DNA of 64,000 nt from Prevotella sp. (GTDB lineage Bacteria > Bacteroidota > Bacteroidia > Bacteroidales > Bacteroidaceae): contig JAFYYV010000053.1 in the NCBI GenBank assembly GCA_017557405.1, forward strand, positions 54,194-118,193, written 5' to 3'. Shown here piece by piece: positions 1 to 8,159 of this stretch (the stretch's first letter is position 1; each line of letters opens with the position of its first letter). The notes beneath the pieces were generated by a model. That model searched no databases. It was given only the letters and a program-made list of their open reading frames with translations, and was not told where the DNA came from. The position numbers were made by a program, and so were the translations under genes.

Positions 1-438
1 TGAGTGTGTTTTCTCAAAATCAAACTCATATGTTATATTTAGGTTCCTGTCTTGAATACTGACAAAAGATATAAGACCAAATGAATTTGCGGTGGATTCA
101 GATGATATTACCCCTAATGTAATATCAAACTCATTCAATGAAATGGAAAACGTTATCACATCTTTAAGAGGAAGACAATTATTATTAAGCGCACGTACAA
201 AGGAAGACACATGAACGTTATCAATATCAAAGAAGAATTTCCTATTTTCCCTATCGTTAAGCAGAGTTTGAGTAGTGTTAACACGTGGGGATTTTAGAAA
301 ATTCATAGCAAGCATAGCTGCCTTCACAATTGTTGATTTTCCAGAGTTGTTTCCTCCAGACAGTAATGTGAGACTGCCTAATTCAAGTGGATCAAAGTCC
401 ACAAATCGACGGAAATTCTTAAATCCTATTTTTTTCAT
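1..438 (-). CDS. AAA family ATPase, N-terminal part (runs off the window)
   Basis: The reading frame opens with ATG at 438 and is still open at base 1, so only the first 146 residues are present. A P-loop is clear at residues 28-36 (GGNNSGKST), preceded by the phrase KNFRRFVDF, which is typical of SMC/RecF-like or OLD-like AAA_15/AAA_21 ATPases that start with a beta strand and a conserved Phe-Arg. Walker B lies beyond the window. These proteins hydrolyse ATP and often act with a nuclease or toxin partner, but no partner can be seen here. A promoter -7 box at 456-463 gives it its own transcript with a very short leader. The ATPase call is firm; its biological role is unknown. Confidence 0.8.
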   Translation of the reverse strand, partial: MKKIGFKNFRRFVDFDPLELGSLTLLSGGNNSGKSTIVKAAMLAMNFLKSPRVNTTQTLLNDRENRKFFFDIDNVHVSSFVRALNNNCLPLKDVITFSISLNEFDITLGVISSESTANSFGLISFVSIQDRNLNITYEFDFEKTHS

Positions 439-455
439 TATTCGTATTATTGCTA

Positions 456-463
456 CAAAGTTA
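456..463 (-). promoter_or_regulatory. Bacteroidetes -7 box for the AAA ATPase gene
   Basis: On the minus strand the sequence reads TAACTTTG, matching the TAnnTTTG consensus, 18 bases before the ATG. No clear TTTG -33 box is seen at the usual distance. Confidence 0.5.
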
Positions 464-502
464 AATATTTAGTACGCAGGTTTTCTTTATCGTTTTATAA
501 TA

Positions 503-757
503 TTACAACAAAAACAACTTGTTTAAGTCTTCATTAAGCATCACATGTTCCTTGAAGGAGATGGTTTCACCATCATATACAGCAGATACATCAACGCCTC
601 TATCAATGAGTGTATCGATGAGCGCGGTGTCATGTGCTGCACGAGCTGAAGCCCAGCACCGTTTACCAACTTGAACATTGAATTGCTCTACCAAAGCCTC
701 AGTGCTCTGATGATTTACACTATTCTTGATGTTTCTGTACTTATAAGTTCTTGCCAT
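503..757 (-). CDS. small hypothetical protein (84 aa)
   Basis: I do not recognise this 84-residue protein. It begins MARTYKYRNIKN, has no signal peptide or membrane segment, and carries a basic N-terminus and an acidic C-terminal half. It lies 40 bp downstream of the WYL regulator on the same strand but has a -7 box of its own at 786-793, so it may be transcribed independently. Near-copies of a 22-base stretch flank the gene (471-492 and 801-822), which suggests it was inserted as a small cassette. Support for it being a gene comes from the promoter and clean spacing; function is unknown. Confidence 0.6.
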   Translation of the reverse strand: MARTYKYRNIKNSVNHQSTEALVEQFNVQVGKRCWASARAAHDTALIDTLIDRGVDVSAVYDGETISFKEHVMLNEDLNKLFLL

Positions 758-785
758 AATCTACTGTTTTATTATTTTCTCGCTG

Positions 786-793
786 CAAAGGTA
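786..793 (-). promoter_or_regulatory. -7 box upstream of the 84-aa gene
   Basis: The minus strand reads TACCTTTG here, 29 bases before the ATG at 757. It sits just beyond the stop codon of the WYL gene. Confidence 0.45.
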
Positions 794-797
794 GTGT

Positions 798-1814
798 CTA
801 ACTATGCAGGTTTTCTTCATCGATGTGATAAAGATAATTCAATGCACGAATACTCTTAGTAATTTCGGCTCTGAGGGATGCAGGAGAAACCACTTCTATG
901 TCAGGGCCAAAAGAAAGAATGAGTGCAATGAGCTCTTTGGTAATCTTGACATTGATAGACATCGTGGTGTGATTCTTATCTTCAGAGATAACTCGCTGTG
1001 AGAGGTGTAGGGGTTTTGTCTTGATGTAGTTGAAACGATTATTGCTGACACGCATCACCACATCCACAGGTTCAAGATGCTCTGGAACGGTAACACCAAC
1101 CACGTCATCAAAGTACTCCTCAAAATCCACATCAGACTCTTTGTAGGGCATAGATATTTCCTCGAAACCCTCAATTCGGTCTAAGGCATAATGACCTAAG
1201 GAGTCATAGCCCACTGCTTGGGCAATGAGATACCAGCGGTCATTGAACTGTTTTAGATGGTAGGGATATATCCTTTCGCAATAACTATCTTTCCCAAAAG
1301 GAGCGTATGAAATCTTCAGTACACGCTTTTTAATGATGGCCTGTAATAACTGTCCAAAGAGATCGATACCCTTTAGGTCTGGATTAGACTGGAAAGAAAC
1401 AACGGGAGTGGACTCATCGGTAAACAAGCCTCCCTCAATCTGCATCAAAAGTGTTCTGGCCCAGTCATACATGGGATCACCCTCGAAATTATCCAATACA
1501 CGGATAGCATCGTGAAGCTTATGGCGCTCTTCATCGTTGATGCGGAACAATTGAATCGAATAATTAGTATCAACGTACCGATAGAGGCGCTTCTTGCCTT
1601 GTTTCAGCTTCTCATCAAGCATAATGCCATAGTCCGCTTCCAAGATATTGATGTCGTTCTGAATGGTGCGCTTGGAAACATCTGGCTTATCCATACGACG
1701 CAAAGCCTTGTTGCACTCATTAACAAGGTCGTCGATGGTGTATTCCCTATATCTATTTCTGAAGCACTTGTTCAGAACCTGATACCGCAACAATACTTGT
1801 TTATCTACTGGCAT
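798..1814 (-). CDS. WYL-domain transcriptional regulator
   Basis: A 338-residue protein of the YafY/WYL type. The N-terminal ~75 residues form a winged helix (KRTIQNDINILEADYG matches the recognition helix and wing), and the middle carries the WYL ligand-sensing domain with the eponymous W194-Y195-L196 and the conserved phrases ISYAPFGK and YALDRIEGF. WYL regulators bind DNA as dimers and are thought to respond to nucleic acid or nucleotide ligands; they often control defence or DNA-damage genes. It is 90 bp downstream of the AlbA_2 gene on the same strand, making a cluster of three regulators (XRE, AlbA_2, WYL). Length is normal and the gene appears intact. Confidence 0.9.
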   Translation of the reverse strand: MPVDKQVLLRYQVLNKCFRNRYREYTIDDLVNECNKALRRMDKPDVSKRTIQNDINILEADYGIMLDEKLKQGKKRLYRYVDTNYSIQLFRINDEERHKLHDAIRVLDNFEGDPMYDWARTLLMQIEGGLFTDESTPVVSFQSNPDLKGIDLFGQLLQAIIKKRVLKISYAPFGKDSYCERIYPYHLKQFNDRWYLIAQAVGYDSLGHYALDRIEGFEEISMPYKESDVDFEEYFDDVVGVTVPEHLEPVDVVMRVSNNRFNYIKTKPLHLSQRVISEDKNHTTMSINVKITKELIALILSFGPDIEVVSPASLRAEITKSIRALNYLYHIDEENLHS

Positions 1815-1904
1815 ATATCGTTTCTTGTTTACTTCTTACTCTCTTCTTCCTTCCGGCTTTCTTCTTCGAGCCATCTACGAGGGAATAAGCTTAATTCTTG
1901 CTAT

Positions 1905-3386
1905 TTACACAATCTCCACAACCGAATTGAGTGGAATGTTAACTTCCCAGTGGCCCGAACGAGGGGAACCAGTTCGAGATATATAACCTTTTTGTTTCAT
2001 GTCTGCGATTTCTCTTTCCAAAGTACGTTTCTTTACCGCCAATTTTACCGCCATTTGGTCAACGGAAATCGTCCCATCTTCCCGAATTGAATCAATTATA
2101 TCTTTCTGTATTTCAGTTAATTCAAATACGGGGATGTCATCACCATTATTACCGCCATTATTACCGCCAACATTACCGCCATTTTCGTTTATATAGTTTT
2201 GGGCGACTTTCACATCCACCTTGAATGCCGTGATCAAATTCACATTAAACTCTGCGGGTTGATTGCCATTCTCTTTCAAGTCCGCCTGAACTTGTCCCAC
2301 ACCTCGATTGAACATATTGACATAGCCCATCGTCTTCATGGCACTGGCAACAAGAGGATTGCGATAGTCATTCACGCTGGGGAAATTCTCAGGACGGGCA
2401 TTACCATACAAGCCACCGGCATTCAGAATCTCCAGATGGCTGGCAAACTCATAGAAACGAAGCGGCGTATTACTCTGCATATCGCGGTGCATACAGGCGT
2501 TTAAAAGTAGCTCTCGAATGGCCGTGTAGGGGTAGTTGCTGACCATCTCCTCACGTAGGATGGAAACGAAAACAGGTTTCTTCTTGATGACAGACAGCTC
2601 CAGAAGAGATTCCAGACGTGGCAGCAGTTCACAATAATTGCCTTCCAACTGCATCTCGTTCTCAACCTCACTGGTCACATCCTCTCCCTTGAAACAAACA
2701 TACTGCACGTACAGGCCAGGCATGAAGCGGCGCGGCTTGTTGCCAAACAGAACAACTGCTGCGTATGTGGGGCATTGGTGCTCTGTGTCATACATGCCCA
2801 CAGCAGCCATCTGTTCCTCGATGGAACGAGTGTCTGACTCCACTAACTCATTGCCTAATAGCGGTATCAGATACTTGGTGCGCAACAAGTCTGTGTTGAT
2901 ATCATTCATTTTGGCAGCCAGACATGGCATGGTGTCGAAGGTTGCCATGAATGACATCCTCCGTTCAGCCAGTATGCGCTCTTCTGCTTCCGTTGCTATG
3001 TCACGACGGGGACCAATACGTATAAAAGTACGTCCACGATATCGAACAGGAGGCAGGTCGGACGGACTGACCTCAGCCACCAATAAATCACCTTCTGGAA
3101 ATGTGAATCTGTCAACACTCATTACAGGTATGGGCAGAATGTTTCCGTTGCTACGTATGGCAGCGATTTTCTTCAGCAGGTCATCGGTAACCTTCAGCCC
3201 CGACAATGTGCCGTTGTCATAAGCACCCAGTATCAGGTAGCCCTTCTTGCGCGAATTGGGCAAGTCGTTGGCAAAGGCACAGATGGCCTCCTGGAACTTA
3301 TCCATATCGCCAGTTGACGTGGTTCGCTCCACACGGTAGGTTTCTGTGCTATGCAGCAGTTCTTGTATCTCGTCTTTTGTTATCAT
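1905..3386 (-). CDS. AlbA_2 (Schlafen-type) DNA-binding / HATPase_c_4 regulator
   Basis: A 493-residue protein often annotated as 'ATP-binding protein' or 'putative DNA-binding domain-containing protein'. An AlbA_2 fold occupies roughly residues 15-130 (YLILGAYDNG and FIRIGPRRD are typical). A GHKL-type ATPase remnant follows, with the N-box-like ELLLNACMHRD, then NRGVGQ. A linker made almost only of Gly and Asn separates it from a C-terminal winged helix (about 425-485). The start ATG is 5 bp after the stop of the XRE gene, so the two are co-transcribed. The linker DNA is a short tandem repeat (about 2143-2190). A truncated relative of this protein's tail is found at 16683-16997. The target is unknown; it is probably a transcriptional regulator. 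Confidence 0.85.
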   Translation of the reverse strand: MITKDEIQELLHSTETYRVERTTSTGDMDKFQEAICAFANDLPNSRKKGYLILGAYDNGTLSGLKVTDDLLKKIAAIRSNGNILPIPVMSVDRFTFPEGDLLVAEVSPSDLPPVRYRGRTFIRIGPRRDIATEAEERILAERRMSFMATFDTMPCLAAKMNDINTDLLRTKYLIPLLGNELVESDTRSIEEQMAAVGMYDTEHQCPTYAAVVLFGNKPRRFMPGLYVQYVCFKGEDVTSEVENEMQLEGNYCELLPRLESLLELSVIKKKPVFVSILREEMVSNYPYTAIRELLLNACMHRDMQSNTPLRFYEFASHLEILNAGGLYGNARPENFPSVNDYRNPLVASAMKTMGYVNMFNRGVGQVQADLKENGNQPAEFNVNLITAFKVDVKVAQNYINENGGNVGGNNGGNNGDDIPVFELTEIQKDIIDSIREDGTISVDQMAVKLAVKKRTLEREIADMKQKGYISRTGSPRSGHWEVNIPLNSVVEIV

Positions 3387-3391
3387 TTGAT

Positions 3392-3607
3392 TTATTTCTC
3401 TTGATTGAATTCTTCTTGTCTTACCAACTCCTGCACAGGCACTTCAAGCGCATTTGCTATTGCAATGAGGGCTTCAAGGCTAGGCTGGGTGGTATTGGTG
3501 ACCCATTTGGAAATAGTTGCCTGATCCTTTCCCAACTTATCTGCCAACCACTTGTTGTTCAGGTCGTGTTCAGCTAGAACGATTCTTATCCGATTTAATT
3601 TTGCCAT
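3392..3607 (-). CDS. XRE-family helix-turn-helix repressor
   Basis: A 71-residue protein that is essentially one Cro/C1-type HTH: NKWLADKLGKDQATISKW spans the helix 2-turn-helix 3 region, followed by PSLEALIAIANALEVP. Such single-domain proteins act as repressors, frequently of their own operon. It is the first gene of the minus-strand operon XRE, then AlbA_2, and possibly WYL. A -7 box lies 24 bases upstream. The family call is secure; the target is inferred from position only. Confidence 0.88.
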   Translation of the reverse strand: MAKLNRIRIVLAEHDLNNKWLADKLGKDQATISKWVTNTTQPSLEALIAIANALEVPVQELVRQEEFNQEK

Positions 3608-3630
3608 GATAGTTTTCTCTTGTTTGTGGG

Positions 3631-3638
3631 CAAAGATA
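3631..3638 (-). promoter_or_regulatory. -7 box of the XRE/AlbA_2 operon
   Basis: The minus strand reads TATCTTTG, followed about 24 bases later by the ATG at 3607. A -33 TTTG is not evident. Confidence 0.5.
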
Positions 3639-4087
3639 CAAAAATTTATTCATAATTCAGAAGAATACACTTAATTTTTATTGTTCGTGGCGAAAATTTG
3701 ATGATTTTATCAAGTATTTGATGTTGATATGACAAATTCACTCATCTATTATATAATAGGCATGTGGTTCGGAAAGCAGATTTGTGAGATACGTCTCACT
3801 TTTTTAAAACGCATAAATGGCATGACGCATTTTTGCCATTTCCGCATTCCATAACCAATCCAAATCAAGAAAATGTTGCAAGGATGTGATTTTTTCCGTG
3901 TTTTCTTTTGGTTGTTTGGGGAGAAATATATACCTTTGTACCGATGTTTGTAACATGTTGATTATCAATGGTTATTTCCGTTTTTGCGACATGTATGCAA
4001 CATCCGGTGCTAACGCATTGATAGTCAGTTAGAGTCGTTTTCGAGGAGGTCCATTAATAAAAGTATAACATCAATAGATTACTCACA
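3639..4087. other. intergenic region without recognisable gene
   Basis: About 450 bp between the XRE promoter and the terminator of the VapE operon. It is AT-rich and has no open frame with coding character on either strand. A TAnnTTTG-like string (TACCTTTG, about 3931-3938, plus strand) exists, but no gene follows it. I see nothing else here. Confidence 0.5.
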
Positions 4088-4122
4088 AAAATCCGTGCAA
4101 TTCATTGAGTTGCACGGATTTT
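4088..4122 (-). terminator. Rho-independent terminator of the DUF6078-vapE operon
   Basis: A perfect 13-bp inverted repeat (AAAATCCGTGCAA / TTGCACGGATTTT) with a 9-base loop. It is flanked by A and T runs, so it could act in both directions. It lies just outside the left inverted repeat of the VapE unit. A close relative of this hairpin is at 17064-17094. Confidence 0.75.
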
Positions 4123-4159
4123 TTATGAGTTGCACTTTGCTTCTATATTCTTTTCAAGT

Positions 4160-4242
4160 TGTTGCAACAATGCCACGCCTCACATAACCCGTTGAAAGAC
4201 AGCGTTTTGAGGTGTGGCATTGAGGTGGCATTGGTGGCAACA
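4160..4242. repeat. left complex inverted repeat of the VapE unit
   Basis: The outer 19 bases (4160-4178) match the reverse complement of 6984-7002 at 18 of 19 positions. The inner 19 bases (4224-4242, GGTGGCATTGGTGGCAACA) match the reverse complement of 6920-6938 exactly. Within this end the motif GTGGCATTG recurs, and the stretch also folds on itself (CAATGCCAC-G-CCTCA against TGAGG-T-GTGGCATTG). Confidence 0.8.
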
Positions 4243-4289
4243 AAATCGAAAAAACGAGTATTTGCTTGTCATTATAGAACGGAAACATG

Positions 4290-6176
4290 TTATTTGGGTG
4301 TCACAAGGTATTCGGTTCCGCGCCGCGTGCGACGACGGACGAGGCCCTCCATATTGGCGAGGATACGCCCGAAAGCCCGCAGGTCACCTCTCGGAATGGC
4401 TGAGCCGGCACGGCGTTTCACTTCTGCAAAGATGGCCGTCGGAGTCATAAACTGCCCTTCCTCCTTGTCGGAAGGGATGGAGAAACACTCGTGGAAATAG
4501 AGTTCCTCGGGCAACCGTAGCTGGAACTGCCTGTTCGACGCCATCACGCGTTGCGTCTGCTCATCATCGAGCCAATAGGGAACACCTTGTTCAAGGAGCG
4601 CCATCGCCTGGGCATAGAGCTGCGTGTGGTTGATGCGCTGATGAACATCGATGGGAGCCGTCAGCTCGATGCCGATGAAACGGCGATTGCCCGACGGGTC
4701 GCTAAGGACGTCGGTCATGTTGGATGTGGCGATGAACGATGCCAGACGCGGCAGGTCCTCCACGTGTTTCGCATACGGGCGCTTCACTTTCACCGACGCC
4801 AGTTGGATGATGTTCTTCAGGAATCCCTGCTGCACCTTCGGCGAGATCTGGTTGAACTCGTCGAGGTTGATGAGCAGGAACTGGCTCATGGCCTGCAAGA
4901 CGCTCTTCTTCTCGGAGAGTACGAGGTTGTCGTTGTAGCCCCATTGCAGCTCTTTCGGGATGAGCGAGCGGCAGAACGTGGATTTGTTATACCCTTGTCG
5001 CGAGATGAGGAGCGGAGTGATGGAATTGCCATAGCGAGGATTCTTCCCCAACCATTGCGCCACCATCCCCAGAAACCACGTCTGGAACCAGCGAGGCCAG
5101 TTCTCGTTATCGGTGGGCACGGTTCTTGCGAGGTTTCCGATGTGGTCGCGTCCGTCCCATTTGTCGCGCAGGTTCCAAAGATATTCCTCAATGGGATTGT
5201 AGGTCTTGATGAAGTTCGACTTCAGGAAGCGCGACACATCTAAGTCCCACACGTTGATGCCAGCGAGGCGTGCCTCCATCGTGAAGCCCTTCTGTGTACG
5301 CTCGTCGACGGGTCGCCAACCCACATGCCACTTCTGTTTCGAACGGTATTCCGTGTAGCCCATCACCGTGTTCTGGCGAAGGGAATAATGCCGATGCATG
5401 TATTCCACCAGCTCTTGCGTCTCATGACCCACTCCCTTTTTGTTCTCTCCCGTTTGGGTTTGTTGCTCGACATGTTCGTCGGTTGCAACAATATAGTTGT
5501 TGTCGGTGACGAGCAGGCTTGCCGTTTCCCTCCGATAGAAAGGATTCTCGTCGAGTGTCATGCGGAAACCAGCCCACAGCAACAGGCTTTCCTCGTGACA
5601 TAGGGCGGGTTGTACCGATATTTTCTCGCTTGTCCGAGCCAGGTTCAGCAACCCTTGATAAACATGGGTCGCCAACGGATAGGCCTGACGGCAGAAGGCT
5701 TCGGCAGCCTCTTCATCCTTGGGCAGAGAACCATCTGGCCGTGTAGCAGCGACGATGATTTTCACCGTCCGTCCGCTACTTCCTCTGAAGGCGGCAACCG
5801 TAGTGGGCAACATGGCAGCGAGTTCCTTCACCATCTCCGCCTCCTCTACGTCACGAAGCGGTTCCACGGTCAGCGTGAGCAGCCCGTTGAAGCGGTTTAA
5901 CACTTTGTTGCCGTCTTTGTCGAGGTTCAGCTGAGCTGCTGGATAGACCGTGGGCAGTCGCAGGATTTCCTCGTATTTTGTCGGGGAAACGTCATTCTCC
6001 CCTTGTAGCCAGTTGCGCTGAAGGGTATTGCGCATGATGCCGATGTCGCCGTTCTTGGTGTCGTGCTTCATTGCTTCCATGAGTTCGCCAAGGGCAACCA
6101 GCTTTCTTGTTTGCCGGTTCGACCGACTGGTCTTGATGGTTGTTATCTTCATTGCATTCATATTGTTCTTCATCAT
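4290..6176 (-). CDS. VapE/BT4734-type primase-helicase-like ATPase
   Basis: A 628-residue protein of the Bacteroidales 'BT4734/BF3469 family' (VirE N-terminal plus virulence-associated E domains). Residues about 40-230 form the primase-like VirE-N part (FRGSSGRTVKIIVAA). The C-terminal half is a superfamily-3-like ATPase: a P-loop at about 393-400 (RQGYNKST, with Asn replacing the usual last Gly before Lys398), Walker B LLINLDEFNQ, sensor ATSNMTD and arginine finger GNRRFIGIEL. It ends with a winged-helix tail. Relatives in phage satellites unwind and prime at the element's origin. Here the gene follows a 22-bp repeat array by 18 bp and is the second gene of its operon. GC content is higher than that of the next island. 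Confidence 0.85.
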   Translation of the reverse strand: MMKNNMNAMKITTIKTSRSNRQTRKLVALGELMEAMKHDTKNGDIGIMRNTLQRNWLQGENDVSPTKYEEILRLPTVYPAAQLNLDKDGNKVLNRFNGLLTLTVEPLRDVEEAEMVKELAAMLPTTVAAFRGSSGRTVKIIVAATRPDGSLPKDEEAAEAFCRQAYPLATHVYQGLLNLARTSEKISVQPALCHEESLLLWAGFRMTLDENPFYRRETASLLVTDNNYIVATDEHVEQQTQTGENKKGVGHETQELVEYMHRHYSLRQNTVMGYTEYRSKQKWHVGWRPVDERTQKGFTMEARLAGINVWDLDVSRFLKSNFIKTYNPIEEYLWNLRDKWDGRDHIGNLARTVPTDNENWPRWFQTWFLGMVAQWLGKNPRYGNSITPLLISRQGYNKSTFCRSLIPKELQWGYNDNLVLSEKKSVLQAMSQFLLINLDEFNQISPKVQQGFLKNIIQLASVKVKRPYAKHVEDLPRLASFIATSNMTDVLSDPSGNRRFIGIELTAPIDVHQRINHTQLYAQAMALLEQGVPYWLDDEQTQRVMASNRQFQLRLPEELYFHECFSIPSDKEEGQFMTPTAIFAEVKRRAGSAIPRGDLRAFGRILANMEGLVRRRTRRGTEYLVTPK

Positions 6177-6194
6177 ATATTATTCACTTTCGCC

Positions 6195-6304
6195 ACCGCT
6201 GCGTGGTAGCATCCCCACCGCATAGTGGTAATGACGTTACCGCATAGTGGTAGTGGTGTTACCACATACTGGTAACGATGTTACCGCATAGTGGTAACGA
6301 TTTT
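6195..6304. repeat. tandem array of five 22-bp units between the DUF6078 and vapE genes
   Basis: Five units start at 6195, 6217, 6239, 6261 and 6283, each exactly 22 bp. Read on the minus strand, the core is TACCACTATGCGGTA followed by a variable 7-base linker. The arms TACC/GGTA are inverted. The copy nearest vapE is the most diverged. The array sits inside the operon, so it is also transcribed. It could be an iteron-like origin, an operator, or an RNA-level element. Confidence 0.9.
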
Positions 6305-6313
6305 GGATATGCA

Positions 6314-6754
6314 TCAGCTGAAGTCATAGGTGGTGACATAAGCGTTGAACTGCACGTTGTCGTCGTAGCCGAAGTCGCGGAATATCTGTCGGATGGCTTC
6401 CTGCTGCTCGGGCATGAGCAGTCGCTCGCCGCTATGGTAGCGGTAGAAGGTGCCGCCCGTACCGAGGCATTTCATCAGCCGCCCTCGCATGGCTCGATAG
6501 TCGTTGCGTCGCACGTCGGCGAGTATGTCGCCAAATCCGCGTGCCGCCTTGACGACGCGAATCTGCTTGAAGTGCTTGCACTGGCCGTCGGCACAGGCAT
6601 TGGGATAGACACTCTTGCCCCAAGTGAGTTGGCTGGGCACATGCTCGCCCGCGAAGTGTCGCAGGCATTGGCCGCTCAGCGGACAACTGCCGTTGAAACA
6701 GAGTGCATAGCCGCTGGGGACACTATCGAAATCAAAAAAATCGTTTTCCATCAT
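6314..6754 (-). CDS. DUF6078-like cysteine-rich protein
   Basis: A 146-residue cytosolic protein that resembles the Bacteroidales DUF6078 family. It has cysteines in the phrases ALCFNGSCPLSGQC and NACADGQCKHF, suggesting a metal-binding cluster, and a C-terminal helical part with KCLGTGGTFYRYHSGE. No function is known for the family. It is the promoter-proximal gene of the operon ending in the vapE-like gene and shares the inverted-repeat-bounded unit with it. The 137 bp between the two genes are filled mostly by the 22-bp array. The gene call is firm; the family name is from memory. Confidence 0.7.
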   Translation of the reverse strand: MMENDFFDFDSVPSGYALCFNGSCPLSGQCLRHFAGEHVPSQLTWGKSVYPNACADGQCKHFKQIRVVKAARGFGDILADVRRNDYRAMRGRLMKCLGTGGTFYRYHSGERLLMPEQQEAIRQIFRDFGYDDNVQFNAYVTTYDFS

Positions 6755-6831
6755 TTTCTCCTTTCTTTTTTGTTTTTTGGGTTAAATAATAGTTTCTTTT
6801 TTATGCTGAAATCAAGTGATCTTTGATTTCA

Positions 6832-6863
6832 CAAAGTTACAAAAATAAATCCAGATATGCAAC
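6832..6863 (-). promoter_or_regulatory. promoter of the DUF6078-vapE operon
   Basis: On the minus strand GTTG, 20 bases, TAACTTTG (6832-6839) matches the Bacteroidetes consensus. The ATG at 6754 follows at a distance of 77 bases. Confidence 0.6.
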
Positions 6864-6919
6864 AATTTCGTTGCATATTTGCAGCTATTTTGTGTTAAAA
6901 ATTAGTTAAAATTGCCATT

Positions 6920-7002
6920 TGTTGCCACCAATGCCACCCTTCTGCCACAACACAACCTTTTGTTTACCAACCAATTATAAGAAGTGTGGCATTGTTGCAA
7001 CA
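6920..7002. repeat. right complex inverted repeat of the VapE unit
   Basis: Inverted counterpart of 4160-4242, with the same outer (GTTGCAACAATGCCAC) and inner 19-mers in opposite orientation. The 45 bases between the two blocks differ from the left end. The outer and inner blocks also pair with each other, so each end could form a large imperfect hairpin. Confidence 0.8.
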
Positions 7003-7237
7003 GAAAACATAAATTTATAGTTGTTTTTAGAAGTCTCTACTCTCTGAACCCTCGCTAGCCTTCCTCTCTCGATGGCCACTCAACACATTTTTCCATCAAA
7101 AGCCATTCGCTTGAATAGAAAAAAATGATTTTTGCCCCCGAATCTTTGAATGTTGAATTTTTCTTTGTATATTTGCAGTTATATAATCTATAGAATAATG
7201 TCGAACAATCAATAGAACGTGTACAGTCTCATATTAT
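7003..7237. promoter_or_regulatory. dinD upstream region with promoter at 7145-7175
   Basis: TTTG (7145-7148), 19 bases, TATATTTG (7168-7175) is a full Bacteroidetes promoter pointing at dinD on the plus strand, 63 bases before its ATG. I see no LexA-like palindrome between the promoter and the gene. The remaining bases hold no feature I can recognise. Confidence 0.7.
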
Positions 7238-8065
7238 ATGAAGAAAGAAGAAATACTTGCTCTTTTTAAGAGCTATGAAGATGCAGTTTGCACAATAGAC
7301 GATACTGAATGCTGGAGTGCAAGAGATTTGCAGGAACTATTTGGTTACAAACTATGGCAAAACTTTACTAACGTGATTGCCAAGGCAAAAGAAGCATGTA
7401 CTAATGTTGGACAGGACGTTCTCGACCATTTTATTGACGTCAATAAAATGGTCGAATTAGGTAGTGGCGCAAAACGTGAGATTGATGACATTTTGCTCAC
7501 TCGCTATGCCTGTTATCTGGTGGCACAAAATGGCGACCCCCGTAAGCCGCAGATAGCATTTGCGCAGACCTACTTTGCAGTACAAACTCGACGGGCTGAG
7601 CTTATTGAACAACGACTTTTGGAAGTGGAACGTGTCAAGGCTCGTGCCAAATTGCAAGAGACAGAGCGAAAACTCTCTGGCATATTCTATGAGCGTGGTG
7701 TCAACGATCAGACCTTTGCCGTCATCCGTTCCAAAGGCGACCAGGCTCTTTTCCGCCTCAGCACCAATATGATGAAGCGCAAGATGGGTGTGCCCCAGAG
7801 TCGTCCTCTTGCAGACTTCCTGCCTACTATCAGCATCAAAGCCAAGGATTTCGCTGCCGAGATGACCAGCGTCAACGTTCAGGCAAAAGACCTTCAAGGC
7901 GAAGCATCTATTATGAAAGAACATGTTGACAACAATGCGGCCGTTCGTAAGATGCTAACTGAGCGCGGCATCATTCCAGAGAACCTGCCAGCAGCAGAAG
8001 ATGTTAAAAAAGTGGAGCGTCGCTTGGCAAGTGAAGAGAAGAAGATGTTGAAGAACAAGAAGTAA
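7238..8065 (+). CDS. dinD: DNA damage-inducible protein D
   Basis: A 275-residue protein matching DinD. The N-terminal ~110 residues are the Bro-N-like domain ([49 protein letters not shown]). A helical region with [13 protein letters not shown] follows, then the conserved C-terminal half ending [29 protein letters not shown] (quoted in parts: [21 protein letters not shown]). E. coli DinD inhibits RecA filament activities. In Bacteroidetes this gene is often found in defence or restriction loci, as here, ahead of a type III system. A full promoter lies upstream. Length is normal and the gene is intact. Confidence 0.92.
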   Translation: MKKEEILALFKSYEDAVCTIDDTECWSARDLQELFGYKLWQNFTNVIAKAKEACTNVGQDVLDHFIDVNKMVELGSGAKREIDDILLTRYACYLVAQNGDPRKPQIAFAQTYFAVQTRRAELIEQRLLEVERVKARAKLQETERKLSGIFYERGVNDQTFAVIRSKGDQALFRLSTNMMKRKMGVPQSRPLADFLPTISIKAKDFAAEMTSVNVQAKDLQGEASIMKEHVDNNAAVRKMLTERGIIPENLPAAEDVKKVERRLASEEKKMLKNKK

Positions 8066-8159
8066 TAATTATTTAGAAAGTACTTGAAATCCATGAGGCT
8101 TTGCAGAAAGCCAACGAGAGTATTAACAAATTAGGGCTTGTGCCAGTTAGTTTTAAGAA

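Larger units (their letters stand above)
4160..7002. mobile_element. inverted-repeat-bounded unit carrying a VapE-like primase operon (putative)
   Basis: A 2.84-kb segment bounded by inverted copies of an 83-bp complex repeat end. It holds exactly one transcription unit: promoter (6832-6863), DUF6078-like gene, 22-bp repeat array and vapE-like gene, with a terminator immediately outside. There is no transposase or integrase, and I found no target-site duplication, so mobility is an inference. VapE-type proteins are known as replication initiator/primases of phage satellites, and related genes in Bacteroides chromosomes are often associated with islands. Confidence 0.4.

Noticed and set aside
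2143-2190. Gly-Asn linker of the AlbA_2 protein considered as a phase-variable tract
   Set aside because: The units are multiples of three, so slippage changes linker length but not the frame. It is treated as a normal linker.
4159-4500. Frame of 113 aa across the left end of the VapE unit
   Set aside because: It overlaps the end of the vapE-like gene in antisense and reads through the repeat; no coding character.
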